Below, piece by piece: positions 1-12,846 of a DNA stretch of 64,000 nt; the stretch's first letter is position 1; each line of letters begins with the position of its first letter. Source of the DNA: Limonium bicolor (lineage: Eukaryota; Streptophyta; Magnoliopsida; Caryophyllales; Plumbaginaceae); assembly GCA_023374045.1 (NCBI GenBank), contig CM041777.1, positions 486,491,594 to 486,555,593 on the forward strand. Reading direction: 5' to 3'. The position numbers were made by a program, and so were the translations under genes. The notes beneath the pieces are model-generated. The model did no database searches and was not told the DNA's origin. It saw only the letters and a program-made list of their open reading frames with translations.

Positions 1-705
1 TAACCTTATAAGGGGTGTTTGTTTCAAGCGAAGGAAACAGAATGGAATCAGGAAAGGGAACGGAGAGGAATGTAATAAAAAATTCCTTTTTTTTCTCGGT
101 TATTTGTTTGAGCTAGGGAAATGAAATAAATAACCGATTAACAGCCACCGGTCCATGGCAGCCAGTTGTCGGTCAATGGCCATTAATTGTCGTTCAACAT
201 TCAACGGCTACCGGTCATTAGTCATCGATTATGGTCATATGTCACCGGTTACACAATACAGAGGAAAGAGAATCTCATTCCTAATAGGGGGTGGGGAATC
301 AACATAGAGAGTTTTTGGATAATTCCATTCCCTTTCCCTTTCTTAAAAATAGGAAAAACTAACTAAACAAAGAGCAGGAAAGGGAAAAGAGGAATGGAAG
401 AGAATTCCTTTTGATTTCCCCGGTTGTTTGTTTGAGCTAGGGAAAATGAAATAAATAACCGATCAACAGCCACCGGTCAATGGTCAATGGCTGCCAGCTA
501 GCAGTTAATGGCCATTAATTGTCAGTCAACATTCACCGTCGGTTAATGGTCATTAATCATCGGTCAATGGTCATATGTCACCGGTCAAAGTATACTGGGT
601 GAAGGGAATCTCATTCCTACGTAATGGGTGGGGAATCAACATAGAGGGTTTTTGGGTAATCTCATTCTCTTTCCCTTTCTTGATTACCCTATAACAAGCG
701 CCACC
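1..705. repeat. Tandem duplicated MITE-like repeat
   Basis: Two head-to-tail units of roughly 340 bp. Both carry the blocks TTTGTTTGAGCTAGGGAAA and AAATAAATAACCGAT followed by several copies of a CCGGTCAATGG-like motif. The outer ends resemble an imperfect terminal inverted repeat (left AAGGGGTGTTTGTT, right AACAAGCGCCACCTT). This suggests a duplicated Harbinger/Tourist-like MITE, but no clean target-site duplication is visible. No coding capacity. Confidence 0.45.
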
Positions 706-2024
706 TTAATATTATATTACAACATTCATCATGTTTTTTAATCATATGTGTTTAATCAAGCCTAAAGGACAAAAGATACAATACAATACATTCCCTAAAT
801 AGTTAATATTAATGAATATATAAGGAGAACATTTTATATTTAAGGATTTTTCTAATTTTATATAATCTGTTAACCGCCTAGCTAGAACTTACAAAATCTA
901 TTATTAAAATTGATTTTTTGGTGCAGTTAATCGAGCCACGCACGGTTAACCGAAGAAAACAAGTACTATGTGAAGTGGTTTCTGTATGGATCCATGGCTT
1001 TAGAAACTTTGGACAGCTAGTCAAATATATCAATTATAATCAGTACATTTACAATTGATAAATTTATAACAATTTAGCCATTAGTTCGGTCTAGTTTTAC
1101 CAGTTTTATGTTAATAAAAGTAAGTAATGTTTTTATAGGGTAATTGATATCATTAACTCCTAGATCATCCTCTTTTCATAGATACATACCAAATTTTCAA
1201 GAAACACGAGTTCCTAATCATGTTACTAATATTCCCGCGGTTTTCCCCTAACCCCTTAATCCTATGAAATATCGCGTGTTAAATCCTTTTGGTACGAATG
1301 ATACAGATTGAGATGGGAATTACTACGAGATCTATCTAATCGTAAAAAAGCACCATAACAATAGATGTGGTTCAACTAATGTGGCCTACATCCATTGTGT
1401 ATCTTTATTGATCTCTTCTTATTGAATCATAACTTGGATAGGAAGACCACTGCCTCTTTCTCTCTATTTTTTTCCCTGATCTCCTTTGTAAAAACACCTT
1501 TTACTACTATTCATAGACATATTGGGAACACATGTCCCTCGACCTTTATAGCTATGTGGCATCTTCTTATTGGCTATCTTTTAGATAGCCTGGCATACAA
1601 CTTGGCCTTGCGCCTCTAAACTAATAGCCTGCTTAGATGTACTAGATTGTCTTTTTTCAATTGGTTCACAATGGACAGCCTGCTTAGATGTCCGGAACGA
1701 ACGTCTATGCTACATGTCCATTACAGACAAATTTGTTAATTATGTAATTTTTTGTTTGTAACACATTTAATTTCCTACTTTTTTGACAGTCTTCAGTTCC
1801 ACCTTATGATTCCCTCCCCATGGTTCATCTTTAGAGCTTCTTGAAAATGAATGGATTGATACTACCCATGTGTTTCAAACCAAACAGTTTTTTTCCCCAA
1901 AGCGCGTTTGTAGAATGGTGGATACTGTGGGTAGCAAATGGGTTGTGGGTGGATGGTGGTGACCATCTAGATGAGTATGGAAGACATATTAGTATTTACA
2001 TGTGAGCGGTACTAGCATTAGCGA
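706..2024. other. AT-rich stretch, nothing recognised
   Basis: Apart from a short open frame at 1395-1619 that has no recognisable domain, nothing gene-like is visible. A short repeat of GCCTGCTTAGATGT occurs near 1628 and 1679. Confidence 0.4.
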
Positions 2025-4935
2025 ATAGTGATCAAATAGTGCTAGTTTAAGACCTTAGTCAATATAAGTCAACTATATGGTCAACAAAGACCATAAATAT
2101 CCTAAGACTAATAAGGGGGCCGGTTTTTAAGGGTGAATCACCACACTTAGCTAGTAAATAAAGAAGGAAGTTTGATAAAGCAAAAAGAACTATTAATTTA
2201 AGCTTAAAATATCTTACAAACTTACCCTCTCTCTTCATTCTCTTCTTCCTTCCTCATTTCCCACCGTCTCCAACCTTCTCCTCTCTTCTCATTCTCGGTT
2301 TTGCTACAGTCCACACAAAATACTCCATCTTTGATTGTCCATATCTCCTAGCTCCATGCTCCAAAAATAATTCCAAGACCACCATTCTCTTAGTTTAGTC
2401 AAGCTCTAATCTTGTCTTTTTTAAATCATCAAACCTTCATTTCGGGCCAAGGGGAATCACCATGGAAGGAGCTTGAACTCAATCTTTCTTCTACATTTAT
2501 TGTTCTCCTTTGCTTCAAGGTAAGGAAAACCAATGAAAAACTTCATTCCTCTTAGTTTTATATGTAAACCGAAAATCAACTCTTCATGGTGTTTTCTTTG
2601 GTCATTCATAGCTTCATTCCAATCTTCAAAGGACTAGGTGGAGTCCTCTCTTGACTATAATCCAATTCCCATTCAATTCTAAGGTAAAACATTCATTTAT
2701 GTGTTTTAAGACATTATATGACCTAAGGTTCATTAATGAGTATAAGAATGAAGCTTTAATGCTCATTATATTTACTTGTGTATGGATAGAGGTGAAAGTG
2801 ATCAAGGTCCCTCCTAATTTAATCATCAAGGAAACAAGAAAAGAAGTTTGGAAGGAAAGAGGTAAATAACCTAACCTAATGTGCTTTAGGAAAATTGAGC
2901 TTTAAATGCTTACTAAACTACCTAAGAGCCCAATGGCAAATGAGCTAGAAAACTATCCTCAAAGAGGCTATTAAGGCATATGAAATGATGTGTGTATTTG
3001 CAGGTCAAAGGCATATATTGTGTGGGAAATTCAGTGTTTAAGGTTTATGCAATTTAAGGGCCTAAGAGCCAGTAATTTAAGGGCCTCAGCAGCCAAGCAA
3101 TTTAATTATGCACTATATTGTGATGTAGTGTAATTTAAGGTTTAGTTGTGCGTAAAGAGGATTCTTGTGTGGATAAATGTTCTTGGTGTTTAATGGTGAA
3201 ACCTTGTGTTTTTGGGTGTAAGGAAATACTAAGGAAGCTATGTCAAAAATTTAGTTAAGAAACAAGGAGTTTGAGTATTTAAAATGAACTTTGGTGAACT
3301 AGGAAGTACTAGGAATAATAATTGTTCTACGGTGCAAGAAAAAGGAATTAAGATGTTTCTAGGTGGTGTAAAAGGTATAGACATTGTCTTAGAGGGTTAG
3401 TGTTCATTAGGTGATAATGATACATTAATCAGTCATGGATGGAATATATATTTAAGACTTGAGCAAATTGGGTAAACAAGGAAAGAATAATGTCTTGTAA
3501 AGGAGAAAGTTTGAGTTGTGAAAGAAGTCTAGAGAAGTTGGTGTAAGGAGCGTTAGTGAGGTAGTAACTCTTGGACAATTGTTATCATAGGTAGGAAGCA
3601 CCACTTAGAAACCTATGGAGAAAATATTACAAGTGCTAGGAATTTTGTAAGAAAATGAGTAAGTGTTTAGGAGTTTAGAGTGAGTAAGAAAATGAGTTTG
3701 GTGGATGTTATATGGAGGTTTAAGTGTGCCAAATGATGTTAGAACGTATTAGGAGGCTTGAGGAACAAGTTTAGAGGAAAAATTTGACAATGTTTGGAGA
3801 AGTTCTACAGTCGACCGACCCAGGGGGACGACCCTGGCTGGGTCGGTCGGAAAATATGACAGACGGAAAGTTTCTGTAATCGATTGACCCCGGGGGGTGG
3901 GTCGGTCGGTGGGTTGGTCGGGCTAAAAACGAAGAACATAAATGTCTCTGGAATGGACCGACCCAAAGGGCTTTGGGTCGGTCGGAATAGTGTTGGGTAG
4001 GTCGGGCAACAATTAGAGAACCGAAAGTTACTGGAACGGACTGACCCAAGGTTAGGTCGGTTCGGTGGGTCGGGCGGTGGGGTCGGTCGACCCAAAATTT
4101 AAAAAAAAAAACAGAAAAGAATATGACTTACTTATTAAACCCTAGTGGGTATAAGGAGGACAACTAAGTGAAAGTTTAGTTGTAAAACATGTCATGTAAG
4201 AATGCAAACACTTAGTAAAATTGGAAGTAAATACGGTAAATTAACCGACATTATTAAATGTATAGGAGTTGCCTACGGTGGAAACAATCGAAGCAGGGAC
4301 CAAGGTATGGTTTTCTTGCAGTCTATTGCCTACCGGTTTACACTGGCTTGTGTGTTGCTTGTTTTTTGTATGTTTATGACCTTGTAAGACTTAAGTCATG
4401 AAATGAGTTTACAGTTGTTAATATTATTGTTGGTAAGATATGTCTCATCTCCTTGTGTGTGTCTAACTAGACCTAATATTTACTTGTGAATTAATTTATT
4501 AAGTTTCAATAATGGGACTTCTAACAAGTACTAACTGGGAGTGAGGAGTCCGGAGTGTTCCGGCCCAGTGTGTAGTATGGGGGTCGTTGTCATATCAGGT
4601 TCGATCCTCTCCGTATGTTATGGTTGTTTTCTTTTTGGTTTCAACCTCCCTTTAGCTTATCCAAGGCTATTTTACTGACTCACGTCGGGCCATGGGGCAT
4701 TCTACGTTCGGTGGCTTGGATTACTATATCCGACACACTTGTGGGTTAAGTTAACCGTTCATCTAACAGGACGGTAAACGAGTTATGTAACGAGCTTAGC
4801 ATGAGTTGGCAGCAAATCTCTAGGCTCTCCGGGTGATCTGTCTATGTTTTGGTTCGGTTCCAAAGGAGGACCGTGCTTGTTATGTCTGTGTAAATGTTGT
4901 GATGAAATTCTTGTTGCTATGTTATGTAAATTGTA
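2025..4935 (+). mobile_element. Truncated long LTR, relative of the Tekay-like LTR
   Basis: Collinear with the LTRs at 18590-22380 and 28728-32584 over most of its length. Shared blocks in the same order include AATAAGGGGGCCGGTTTT (2109), GGACTAGGTGGAGTCCTCTC (2631), GTATTTGCAGGT (2995), AAGGGCCTAAGAGCC (3056), a GGTCGG-rich block (3808-4090), an A-run followed by CAGAAAAGAAT (4098) and TTGCCTACCGGTTTACA (4326). The first ~450 bp and last ~500 bp expected from the intact LTRs are missing. It is more diverged than the two intact LTRs are from each other, so it is an older or different-subfamily copy. The right edge abuts another LTR-type start. Confidence 0.8.
3808..4090. repeat. GGTCGG/CCGACC short-motif cluster in an LTR
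   Basis: Dense interspersed copies of GGTCGGTCGG and CCGACCCA in both orientations, making many potential short hairpins. Equivalent positions of the intact LTRs hold related but different GGTCGG/CCGGAC clusters. The long minus-strand open frames here (3771-4095) are a by-product of this composition. Confidence 0.75.
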
Positions 4936-7453
4936 TGAAATACCCCAATTATTAAGCATGGATTAAATATTTAACCATATTAATAAGGCCTAAACATGCC
5001 TTAAAAGTCAACTGAGAACAACAGTGGTCAACATAAAACAAGATGTTGCACCCTTGACTGTTAAGGGTAAATTAAATACCCAAATAAACTTCTTAGGACC
5101 TAAAATTTGTCCTAAGCATATTAACATACTACTAAACATATTAAACCGTTGGACAACACTCCAACACAAAGAAAAAAGCATTTACATGCTTCAAGGTCAA
5201 AAAGGGCAAAAAGGTGCTCTAGGAAACCTTAAAATCAAAGGGACCTCTAAATGATATTAAAATTGATTACATGATCAAATATCATGTAAGGAAACACAAC
5301 AAAACCGTTGTCAAGAAAACCAAGCCCAGAAACACCTTGCGACACAAAATGTGCACTAAAACTCCTTAAAGCACGTTTTTGTGTAATCGCCTTCTAAATG
5401 GTTTAAATGGGCTAAAAGGTTATAAATACCTTTAAATATAATAAAATACCATATTATATGATATTAGGAATTTAATTCCAGAAATTTACAGATTTTTACA
5501 AATTTAATATTAAAATATTAATAAAAACCCTAAAGTGGGGGCCCGCATGAGTCATATTGACCAAGCATGGTTCAATGGTTCAATTAATTGACCCATTTGG
5601 ACCAAGGAAACCAGCTGGCAATAAGAGAGGAGGCAGCTTGCAATAATTGTTGGACAAATTGATACCTAACTTCAAATTTGCCAATAGTAACCTTTACTTT
5701 TTCCATTATTTCAAACCTTTCCACTCTTTCCTTCCTTCCTTGTCCGATTCCTCCTGCCCAGCCGAGCTTCTCCCTTCCTTTGAAGCTCTCAAGGTCTGTT
5801 CTTGAGCATGGAAGGCAAGCCTAGCTCCTAAGCTCTTAATGTAAGGGTTTTAATGTCATTTTTAGCTCTTTTTCTTCATCTCTTCACTACCAACACCTAA
5901 ATTTCGTGGCCCATCTGTTCCTATGGCTTATTCTCAGTGTTATAAGGTTAGAACAAGAGCTAAACTCGGTTGAGACCAGTAGAGGGACCAAGGTTGTTCA
6001 AATCTACATTTAAGGTAAAAATGTGCTTTAAGCTCATAACTTTTGATTCCCTTCAAGTTCGGCTGTGAAACTTTGGTCATAGCCTTATTTTCTTCTCCTT
6101 TCATGTGGAATCAGTTGGTTAGCCATTTGGAGCAAGGGTGGCCGAGATCCAAAGGAAATACCCTCCTTTTAAGGCATTTTTCAAGGTAAAACCTAATAAC
6201 AAGGTAGCTTGTTGAGATCTAGCTATTTCCTATGTCAATATGATAGATTCTAAAAACCTTGTGGTGTGCTTGATTCATGGTCGAAACCATCTTGAACTCT
6301 CTTGCATTTTTAAGGTGATTTTGCCTTAAATCTTACATTAAATTACTTCTTATGGTTTAGATCTTTCTTGGAGACTAACTAGGCCTGTTTCTGTTTGAAA
6401 CAGCAAGAGAAGCTTTGGAAATTTTAATCTAAGGGTGCCGAATTCACCAAGGCTTTACCTAAGCTAAAACAAGGTATAAATCACTTAAAAACCCTTAACT
6501 TGATACATTAACACAAGTTTAAGTGTGTGTATATCAATTGCCGTGAGTGAATGATCAAAATAAGGTCTTGTTTGACCTTAAAATGTTAAGGATGGTTTTA
6601 ATAAATTTTATAACTAATTAACAAGCATAATTGTCAAATTTAAGACATTATGTGGAAGTTGGTAATGAAATGAAAATTCTATGGTGAGGCCGAGAATTTA
6701 TATGTATTTTGGGACATTTATGTGTAATTTATTTTGCAAGCCAATGTTTTGTAATAGGCCATGTATTTAGGCCATTTTATTATGCATTTACAAGCTTTTA
6801 TTAAGTTTAAGTAGTATAAATGCATTACCGAAAATAAAATGGTGGTATTAGGTGTAATTAAATAAATTTGGGGGCTTTAGAATAATAAGGCCGAAAATGA
6901 GAGGTAAAATGGAGTTAAAATAAAGTTTATAAGATTTATAAAGTTTTGGGTTAAATGGTGATTTTAGAAAGTTTGGGTACTAAACCGTAATTATAAGGAA
7001 TTGGTGGTCAAGGAAATATTAGAAGTCAACCTTGACCATATGCTAGGCTCTGACCAAAATAAATAAGTTAGATAACTTATTTAAGGTTTTATAATAAGTT
7101 ATGTATTTAATGGTAATATTTTTATAACATATGTGGTAAATATGTTATTACCAAAAATAAAGGGTGTACAATGGTATTCTAAACACCCATGGGCTATTAG
7201 GAATTTTTAGGAATTTATTTGGTGGATTTTGGAATTAAAATAAACTATATATGAATAATATATAGTTAATATGTCATTATGACACTTTGGAGAAAATAGA
7301 TGGTGGAATGGTAAATATCAAAAGTATATGGGTTAATAAGGATATTTATAACCTTTGGTGGAATTTGGTGATTTTTAGAATTATATAAGAGTATTTGTTG
7401 AGATATATTATAATATATAGTTTTAATGATATTATCAAACTATATGTTATAAA
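4936..7453 (+). mobile_element. Long-LTR-like fragment, left part (split by CACTA-1)
   Basis: Begins with TGAAATACCCCAATTATT, matching the TGAAATACCCCAAACC start of the Tekay-like LTR but diverging soon after. It contains the same kinds of blocks as the other long LTRs here: a pyrimidine-rich leader near 5700-5800 and repeated AAGGTAAAA motifs at 6012, 6184 and elsewhere. No coding sequence. It continues beyond the CACTA-1 insertion at 17154. The five bases before the start (TTGTA) do not match those after the LTR-like end at 37039, so its full extent is unresolved. Confidence 0.55.
7451..7453. repeat. Target-site duplication of CACTA-1 (left)
   Basis: AAA immediately before the CACTA terminus, repeated at 17151-17153 after the other terminus. 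Three bases is the expected TSD length for CACTA transposons. Confidence 0.8.
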
Positions 7454-7469
7454 CACTAGTGGAACGCGA
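7454..7469 (+). repeat. CACTA-1 left terminal inverted repeat
   Basis: CACTAGTGGAACGCGA; pairs with 17135-17150 with a single mismatch (A/G at the fifth base). Confidence 0.9.
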
Positions 7470-7578
7470 GGCTTTAATGACGGTGGTTTAATCACGGCTT
7501 AAACAGACACCGTGATTAATAGGAAGGCCGGAATTAATTAGCGACGATGATTGAATTAACCGTAATCAAAAATCGATC

Positions 7579-7746
7579 GGAGGTTGGCGCGCCTTTTTTA
7601 GAGGGACTTTAGATGACGGTTTTTAGTAAAACCGTAATCTAAAGTCCCGTGTTGACGCGCGCTTTAACGGTCAACGGACTTTAGATTACGGTTTTACTAA
7701 AAACCGTCATCTAAAGTCCCCTCCTAAAAAAGGCGCGCCAACCTCC
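7579..7746. repeat. CACTA-1 subterminal long inverted repeat
   Basis: Left arm 7579-7647 and right arm 7676-7746 are nearly perfect reverse complements around a 28-bp spacer. The arms contain GGCGCGCC and ACTTTAGATGACGG. Such subterminal units are the known binding sites for TNPA-type proteins in En/Spm elements; the function here is inferred. Confidence 0.9.
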
Positions 7747-7782
7747 GACTGATAGTCACGACGTCGTTTGCCCTTACGAAAA

Positions 7783-8090
7783 ACTTTATATTAATGTGTT
7801 ACCTATGTTTGAAACATATGCCAAATAATTTGATTTATTCGACTCCGCGCGAAGTTTTAAATTACAGTTAACGACGTCGTTTTAGCAGTGTATTTTAGAT
7901 TAATAAAAACTTTATATTAATGTGTTACCTATGTTTGAAACATATGCCAAATAATTATCGCGCTATTTTTTATTTCGTTACACTTTAGATTACATTTAAC
8001 GACGTCGTTTTACCAGTGTATTTAGATTAATAAAAATTTATATTAATGTGTTACCTATGTTTGAAACCCAACATATGCCAAATAATTATC
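7783..8090. repeat. Three direct repeats in the CACTA-1 5' region
   Basis: Three copies at ~125-bp spacing (about 7783, 7909 and 8034) of a block containing TTTATATTAATGTGTTACC and CATATGCCAAATAAT. Between them recurs AACGACGTCGTTTTA, with palindromic core AACGACGTCGTT. Confidence 0.85.
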
Positions 8091-9461
8091 GCCCTTTTTT
8101 TTAAATATCGTTACACTTTAGATTACGGTTTGGTTGGAACCGTCATGTCGGTGCGACTTTAGTTTACGGTTTACATGTAAACCGTAATCTAAAGTCCATT
8201 AAAACATTTGCCTACACTCTGCACACTCTACTCACATAACTCTTCTTCTCTTTCCGCGCTATCTTCCTCACTGAATTAATCGCCTCCTCTCTCCCGTCAC
8301 CTTGCTAACGGCCATCGCCGCCGTCGCTCCCACCACCTTTGTCACTCCCATCGCCGCCGGTCACCACCCATCTACCACTGGTCTCACCGTCGACGTCTCT
8401 GTCGCGTATTGGGTATGGGATCGATTGATTGTCGTTTTTTTCCTTACTTTGTTCATATACATGCATTTCGATTGCAAGTTCTAAGTACCTCGTTTGTATC
8501 TAATCCTGAGAGTGTAATTGCAAATGTTCTAACCTTGTTCATATATTTGTGCCCAGATTCACCGTTAATTGCAACCTAGTTCGTGGGCTGATTTCTACAC
8601 TACTTGCCCACTTCGGTGCTTAGTAACGGTAATTTTGCAAACCAAACTGTAAACTGATGTATTTATTTATTCTTAGCATTTAGTATTACAATTAATACAT
8701 AATAGTGTATTACCGACAAGCTATGCCAGATGCTTTCTGTTTGATTCATTTTCAACTGCTCTCTGTAAACTGCTCTCTGTAAACTGCTGTATTCATTTTC
8801 AACTGCTCAATCTGCTATGCCAGATGCTCTCTGTTTAATGCGTGCAAATCTGACTTTGATAAAACTGATTTGGACACGTTAGAAATATAGGGGAGATGCT
8901 GTCGATTTTTTCCGCGGGTTTAGCTAGCATTTAACCTTGATTTTTTGATGAATTCTAATGTTGTCGTTTTTCATTTATGCATCAGGACTACGACTTTATT
9001 TTGGCTTCCGACCTCAACCGTCTTAGCATCGGCTAATCGTCTACCAGAGGTAAGATTTACATATATACATATAATATTTGACAAAACCAAACATAGTTAT
9101 CCGCCCAAGATATACCTAATAGAGGTATATCTTCGGCAGTCCCTGTCGGGACTGTCCATGATTGTTAAATCTCACGCCTAGGGTGTGAATGTGTTTTTAA
9201 TTGTACTTTATTGATTATTTCAGCAGTATCTCTTTATTGTTCTTCGAATGCATAATATTGATTAATATCATAATATCGTGCATTTGAAGAACTGTAGGGA
9301 GATGCTGCCGAAATTTTCAATAAATTACATATTAAAAACACGTTCACCGGTGGGATTTAATAGTCATGGATGGATTTAGGTTGATAAGATACAAAAGTGT
9401 AAAGACTCTGCCACGGGTGACGGTATGAAATGGCTGCCGTCATATAAATAGCTAGAAGGAG
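8091..9461 (+). promoter_or_regulatory. CACTA-1 promoter and leader region
   Basis: Lies between the subterminal repeats and the transposase start. More subterminal-type units end near 8200, then a C-rich stretch (8230-8400) resembles a 5' leader, followed by T-rich intron-like sequence up to 9460. No TATA box or start site can be fixed with certainty, and the short open frames here (8302-8484, 8945-9181) have no recognisable product. Confidence 0.45.
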
Positions 9462-12400
9462 ATGGAACGTTCGTGGATTTACAGCGGAAATTTGGACGAC
9501 AAGTTTTTAGAAGGAGTTGATAAGTTATGCACGGTGTTGGCGAACAATCTGAAACCTACAGACAAGGGATACATATTTTGTCCGTGTATCGACTGCCAAA
9601 ACAATCTGAGATATCGCGGCGTTGAAACAATTAAGGAACATCTGATCCGCCGCGGTTTTTACAAAAGATTTCCAAGACATAATCCGATGGCATGGTCAGA
9701 GTGTTCGATGTTATTAAGCCTGACGAAGGGGATAATGGTCAGGCAAAACACAGAAACAGAACTTGGAGATGATACAGTTGCTGGTGACACAGAAGACGTT
9801 ACAGGGAACGTTGAGCCAGATTTCTGGGATGATGACATTGAGACTATGCTCGAAGATGTGGAACGACATTACTCTAACACGCCAGACAAGCATGAAAATT
9901 TGTTGGATTCATCCAAAACACCGTTGTACCCCGGGTGTGACCCTACAAAGTTAAGCAAGTTGAGTGTCATCCTCAAGCTATTCAACTTGAAAGCGAAACA
10001 TGGCTGGAGCGACGTAAGTTTCACTGACCTCCTGGAACTATTGAAATACGTTCTTCCGGTGGACAACGTTTTACCAATGACTACGTACTCAGCCAAAAAA
10101 ATGATGTGCCCAATGGGTATGGGGTACCAGAAAATTCATGCTTGTCCAAATGGTTGCATGCTGTTTTGGAAATCGGATGAATTTGCTGAAAGCTGTTCAG
10201 CATGTGGAGCGTCACGGTATAAGAAACAACAAACTCACATCAACGGGTAGTAAGAAAGTTCACCAGCTAAGGTACTGTGGTACCTGCCCATCATTCCAAG
10301 GTTCAGACGTTTGTTCTCCATTGAGAAAGACGCAGAGAATCTTCGGTGGCATTCAGTTCACAGGAAAAAGGATGGCAGATTGAGACATCCCGCTGATGCA
10401 CCACAGTGGAGAAACATAGACGTAAAATTTCCTGAGTTTGGTAACGAACCGGAGAAACCTAAGGCTAGGCTTGTGCACGGATGGGATGAACCCTTACGGT
10501 ACTTTGAGTAGCATACACAGTACCTGGCCTGTGCTTTTGGTTATTTACAATCTACCGCCGTGGTTATGCATGAAACCAAGACACATCTTGTTGTCTTTGT
10601 TAATATCTGGTCCAAAGCAACCGGGCAACAAAATTGACGTATTCCTACAACCTTTGATAGAGGATCTACAACTCTTGTGGAATGAAGGGGCTACGGTTTA
10701 CGACTCATTCAGTAAAGAGGACTTCAATTTGCGTGCTATGTTGTACTGCACAATCAATGATTCCCCGCCTATGGTAATCTTTCAGGCTATTCAATCAAGG
10801 GGGCGTTGGCGTGTCCGATTTGTGGTGAAAACACTTGTAGCATTCGCTTGAAACATAGTGGGAAAACCGTGTATATGGGCCACCGAAAGATGCTTCCAAA
10901 AGGACATAAGTATCGAAAGATGGCGAAAGAGTTCGATGGGAAAACTGATCACAGCATGGCGCGCCAGCCTTGACAGGTAAAGAGATTTACAAAAAGTTGG
11001 ATAATATTGTGAACAACTTCGGGCCGCCAACCAAAAGTGGTGAAAAAAGTGTCTGGAAAAAGAAATCAATATTTTGGGAACTAGAGTACTGGCAGCATCT
11101 GGAGGTTAGACATTGTATCGATGGGATGCATGTCGAGAAGAACGTGGGTGAAAGTATCACCAGCACTCTTTTGAACATAAAAGGAAAGACAAAGGATCAT
11201 TTGAAAGGAAGAAAAGATTTAATTGAGTTGGGCATACGCACAGAGCTTGGCCCGCAAGAACGTGGAAAACGCACATTCTTGCCTCCTGCCTGTCACACTC
11301 TGTCTAAAGAAGAGAAACATAGTCTATGCAGTACCCTTTACAACATTAAGGTGCCATCAGGTTACTCCTCAAACATAAGAAACCTAGTGTCCATGACAGA
11401 TTTCAAATTAGTAGGAATGAAATCTCACGATTATCATGTCCTACTTCAAGAATTTTTGCCAATTGCACTACGTGGATCTTGCCGGATGCTGTCAGACACA
11501 CAATCACAAACGTCAGTGTCTTCCTCAAATCCATTTCGTCTAAGGTTCTTGATGTGGACACTCTGTCTAAATTACAAAAGGATCTTATTGTGACAATGTG
11601 CCAGCTGGAGATGTATTTTCCTCCATCGTTCTTCGACATAATGATACATCTCCTCGTGCATCTTGTAAGAGAGATTCTGATGTGTGGTCCTTTGTACCTT
11701 CGCTACATGTATCCGTTCGAAAGGTACATGGGTGTCCTGAAGAAGAAAATGAAGAACCGTCGTCACCCAGAGGGTAGTATTATAGAGGGCACTATCACAG
11801 AGGAAGTTGTAGACTTCTGCACCAATTACCTAGAAGGTGTCGATACCATTGGACTTCCACGTTCTAGACACGAGGGCAGATTGAAGGGTGTTGGCACGGT
11901 TGGAAGGAAACTGAAAAGAATTGACATAGACACTCTTAACAAAGCTCATTTAGTTGTGCTAAGTCATCTTGAAGATGTTGAACCATACTTGATGAACACT
12001 TGTGTGTTTTAAGAGCACAATATCCAAACATGAGTGACGTTAGACTACAAAATGAGCAGAATAGGACATTTGTCCGATGGTTCAAAGAGAGAGTGTTGTC
12101 CGATCAGTCCACGAATGTGCCTGAACTGATTAAAGTAGTTGCATTTGGACCAAATCTGGATGTAATTTCTTATGAGGGGTACGATGTCAACGGATTCACC
12201 TTTTTCACAGAACGTCAGGATCAGAAGTCAACGAATCAAAACAGTGGTGTAGAGCTTGAAGCTTATCAAAACTTATATGACATCGGTGTCGTGGGTCATA
12301 GTCCTGTCTCAGTACAACAATCATATTTCGGTGTTATACAAGACATCTGGGTATTGGACTACAACAGCTACGAAATGTGTGTTTTCCGCTGTAACTGGGT

Positions 12401-12725
12401 TAACAACAATCATGGCTACCGTGAGGAGGAGCATGGTATGAAACTGGTTGATCTGTCTAGAGCTACTCCCACGGTTGAGCCATTCGTTGTTGGGACGAAG
12501 GTTAAGCAGATATTTTATGTAACTGATCCCTGTAATCCTAGATGGTCTGTTGTGCTTAAAGGGAGAAGAGGAATAGTTGGTGTGGATGGTGTGGTTGATG
12601 AGGATGAGTATGATGCAGAAGATGAACCTCCAATTGTTCCTATTTCATTGGAAGAGGCTGAGGTCACAGGTCATCGTGAGTATATACGATCAGACCATAA
12701 CGAGGGCATGTGGGTTGAGAGATAA
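9462..12725 (+). pseudogene. TNP2-type CACTA transposase, frameshifted
   Basis: DDE-type transposase that would cut the element ends in the nucleus. Domains in order: an N-terminal transposase-associated domain (from 9462; WIYSG, then cysteine motif FCPCIDCQN), the Transposase_21 core (CPNGCMLFW and CSACG near 10141-10215; TDGMNPYG near 10480; STWPVLLVIYNLPPWLC near 10525; LLISGPKQPGN near 10600), a catalytic-domain continuation with RHCIDGMHVEKNV (11107), DUF4218 (LEMYFPPSFFD, YPFERYMGVLKK; 11600-11760) and C-terminal DUF4216 (12000-12725). Start chosen at the first Met of a 262-codon open frame. The frame jumps near 10250, 10500, 10790, 11490 and 12005, all by small indels, with no clear substitution stop codons. 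Domain identity is very secure; whether this copy is truly dead is less so. Confidence 0.92.
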
Positions 12726-12846
12726 TGGTGTATGTAAGTTATTACTATAAAAATTTATATGAAATTAACACTGTTTTATTTATTGCTTGTTTATGACCAT
12801 TATGAAATCTTAATTTAATTCAAATTGTATTTCAATCCTTGCAGGC

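Noticed and set aside
1395..1619. 74-codon open frame
   Set aside because: No recognisable domain, no context, composition like its surroundings.
3771..4095. Two overlapping minus-strand open frames of 92-96 codons rich in Pro/Arg/Ser
   Set aside because: They lie wholly in the GGTCGG motif cluster of an LTR; low-complexity translation, not conserved in the intact LTRs.
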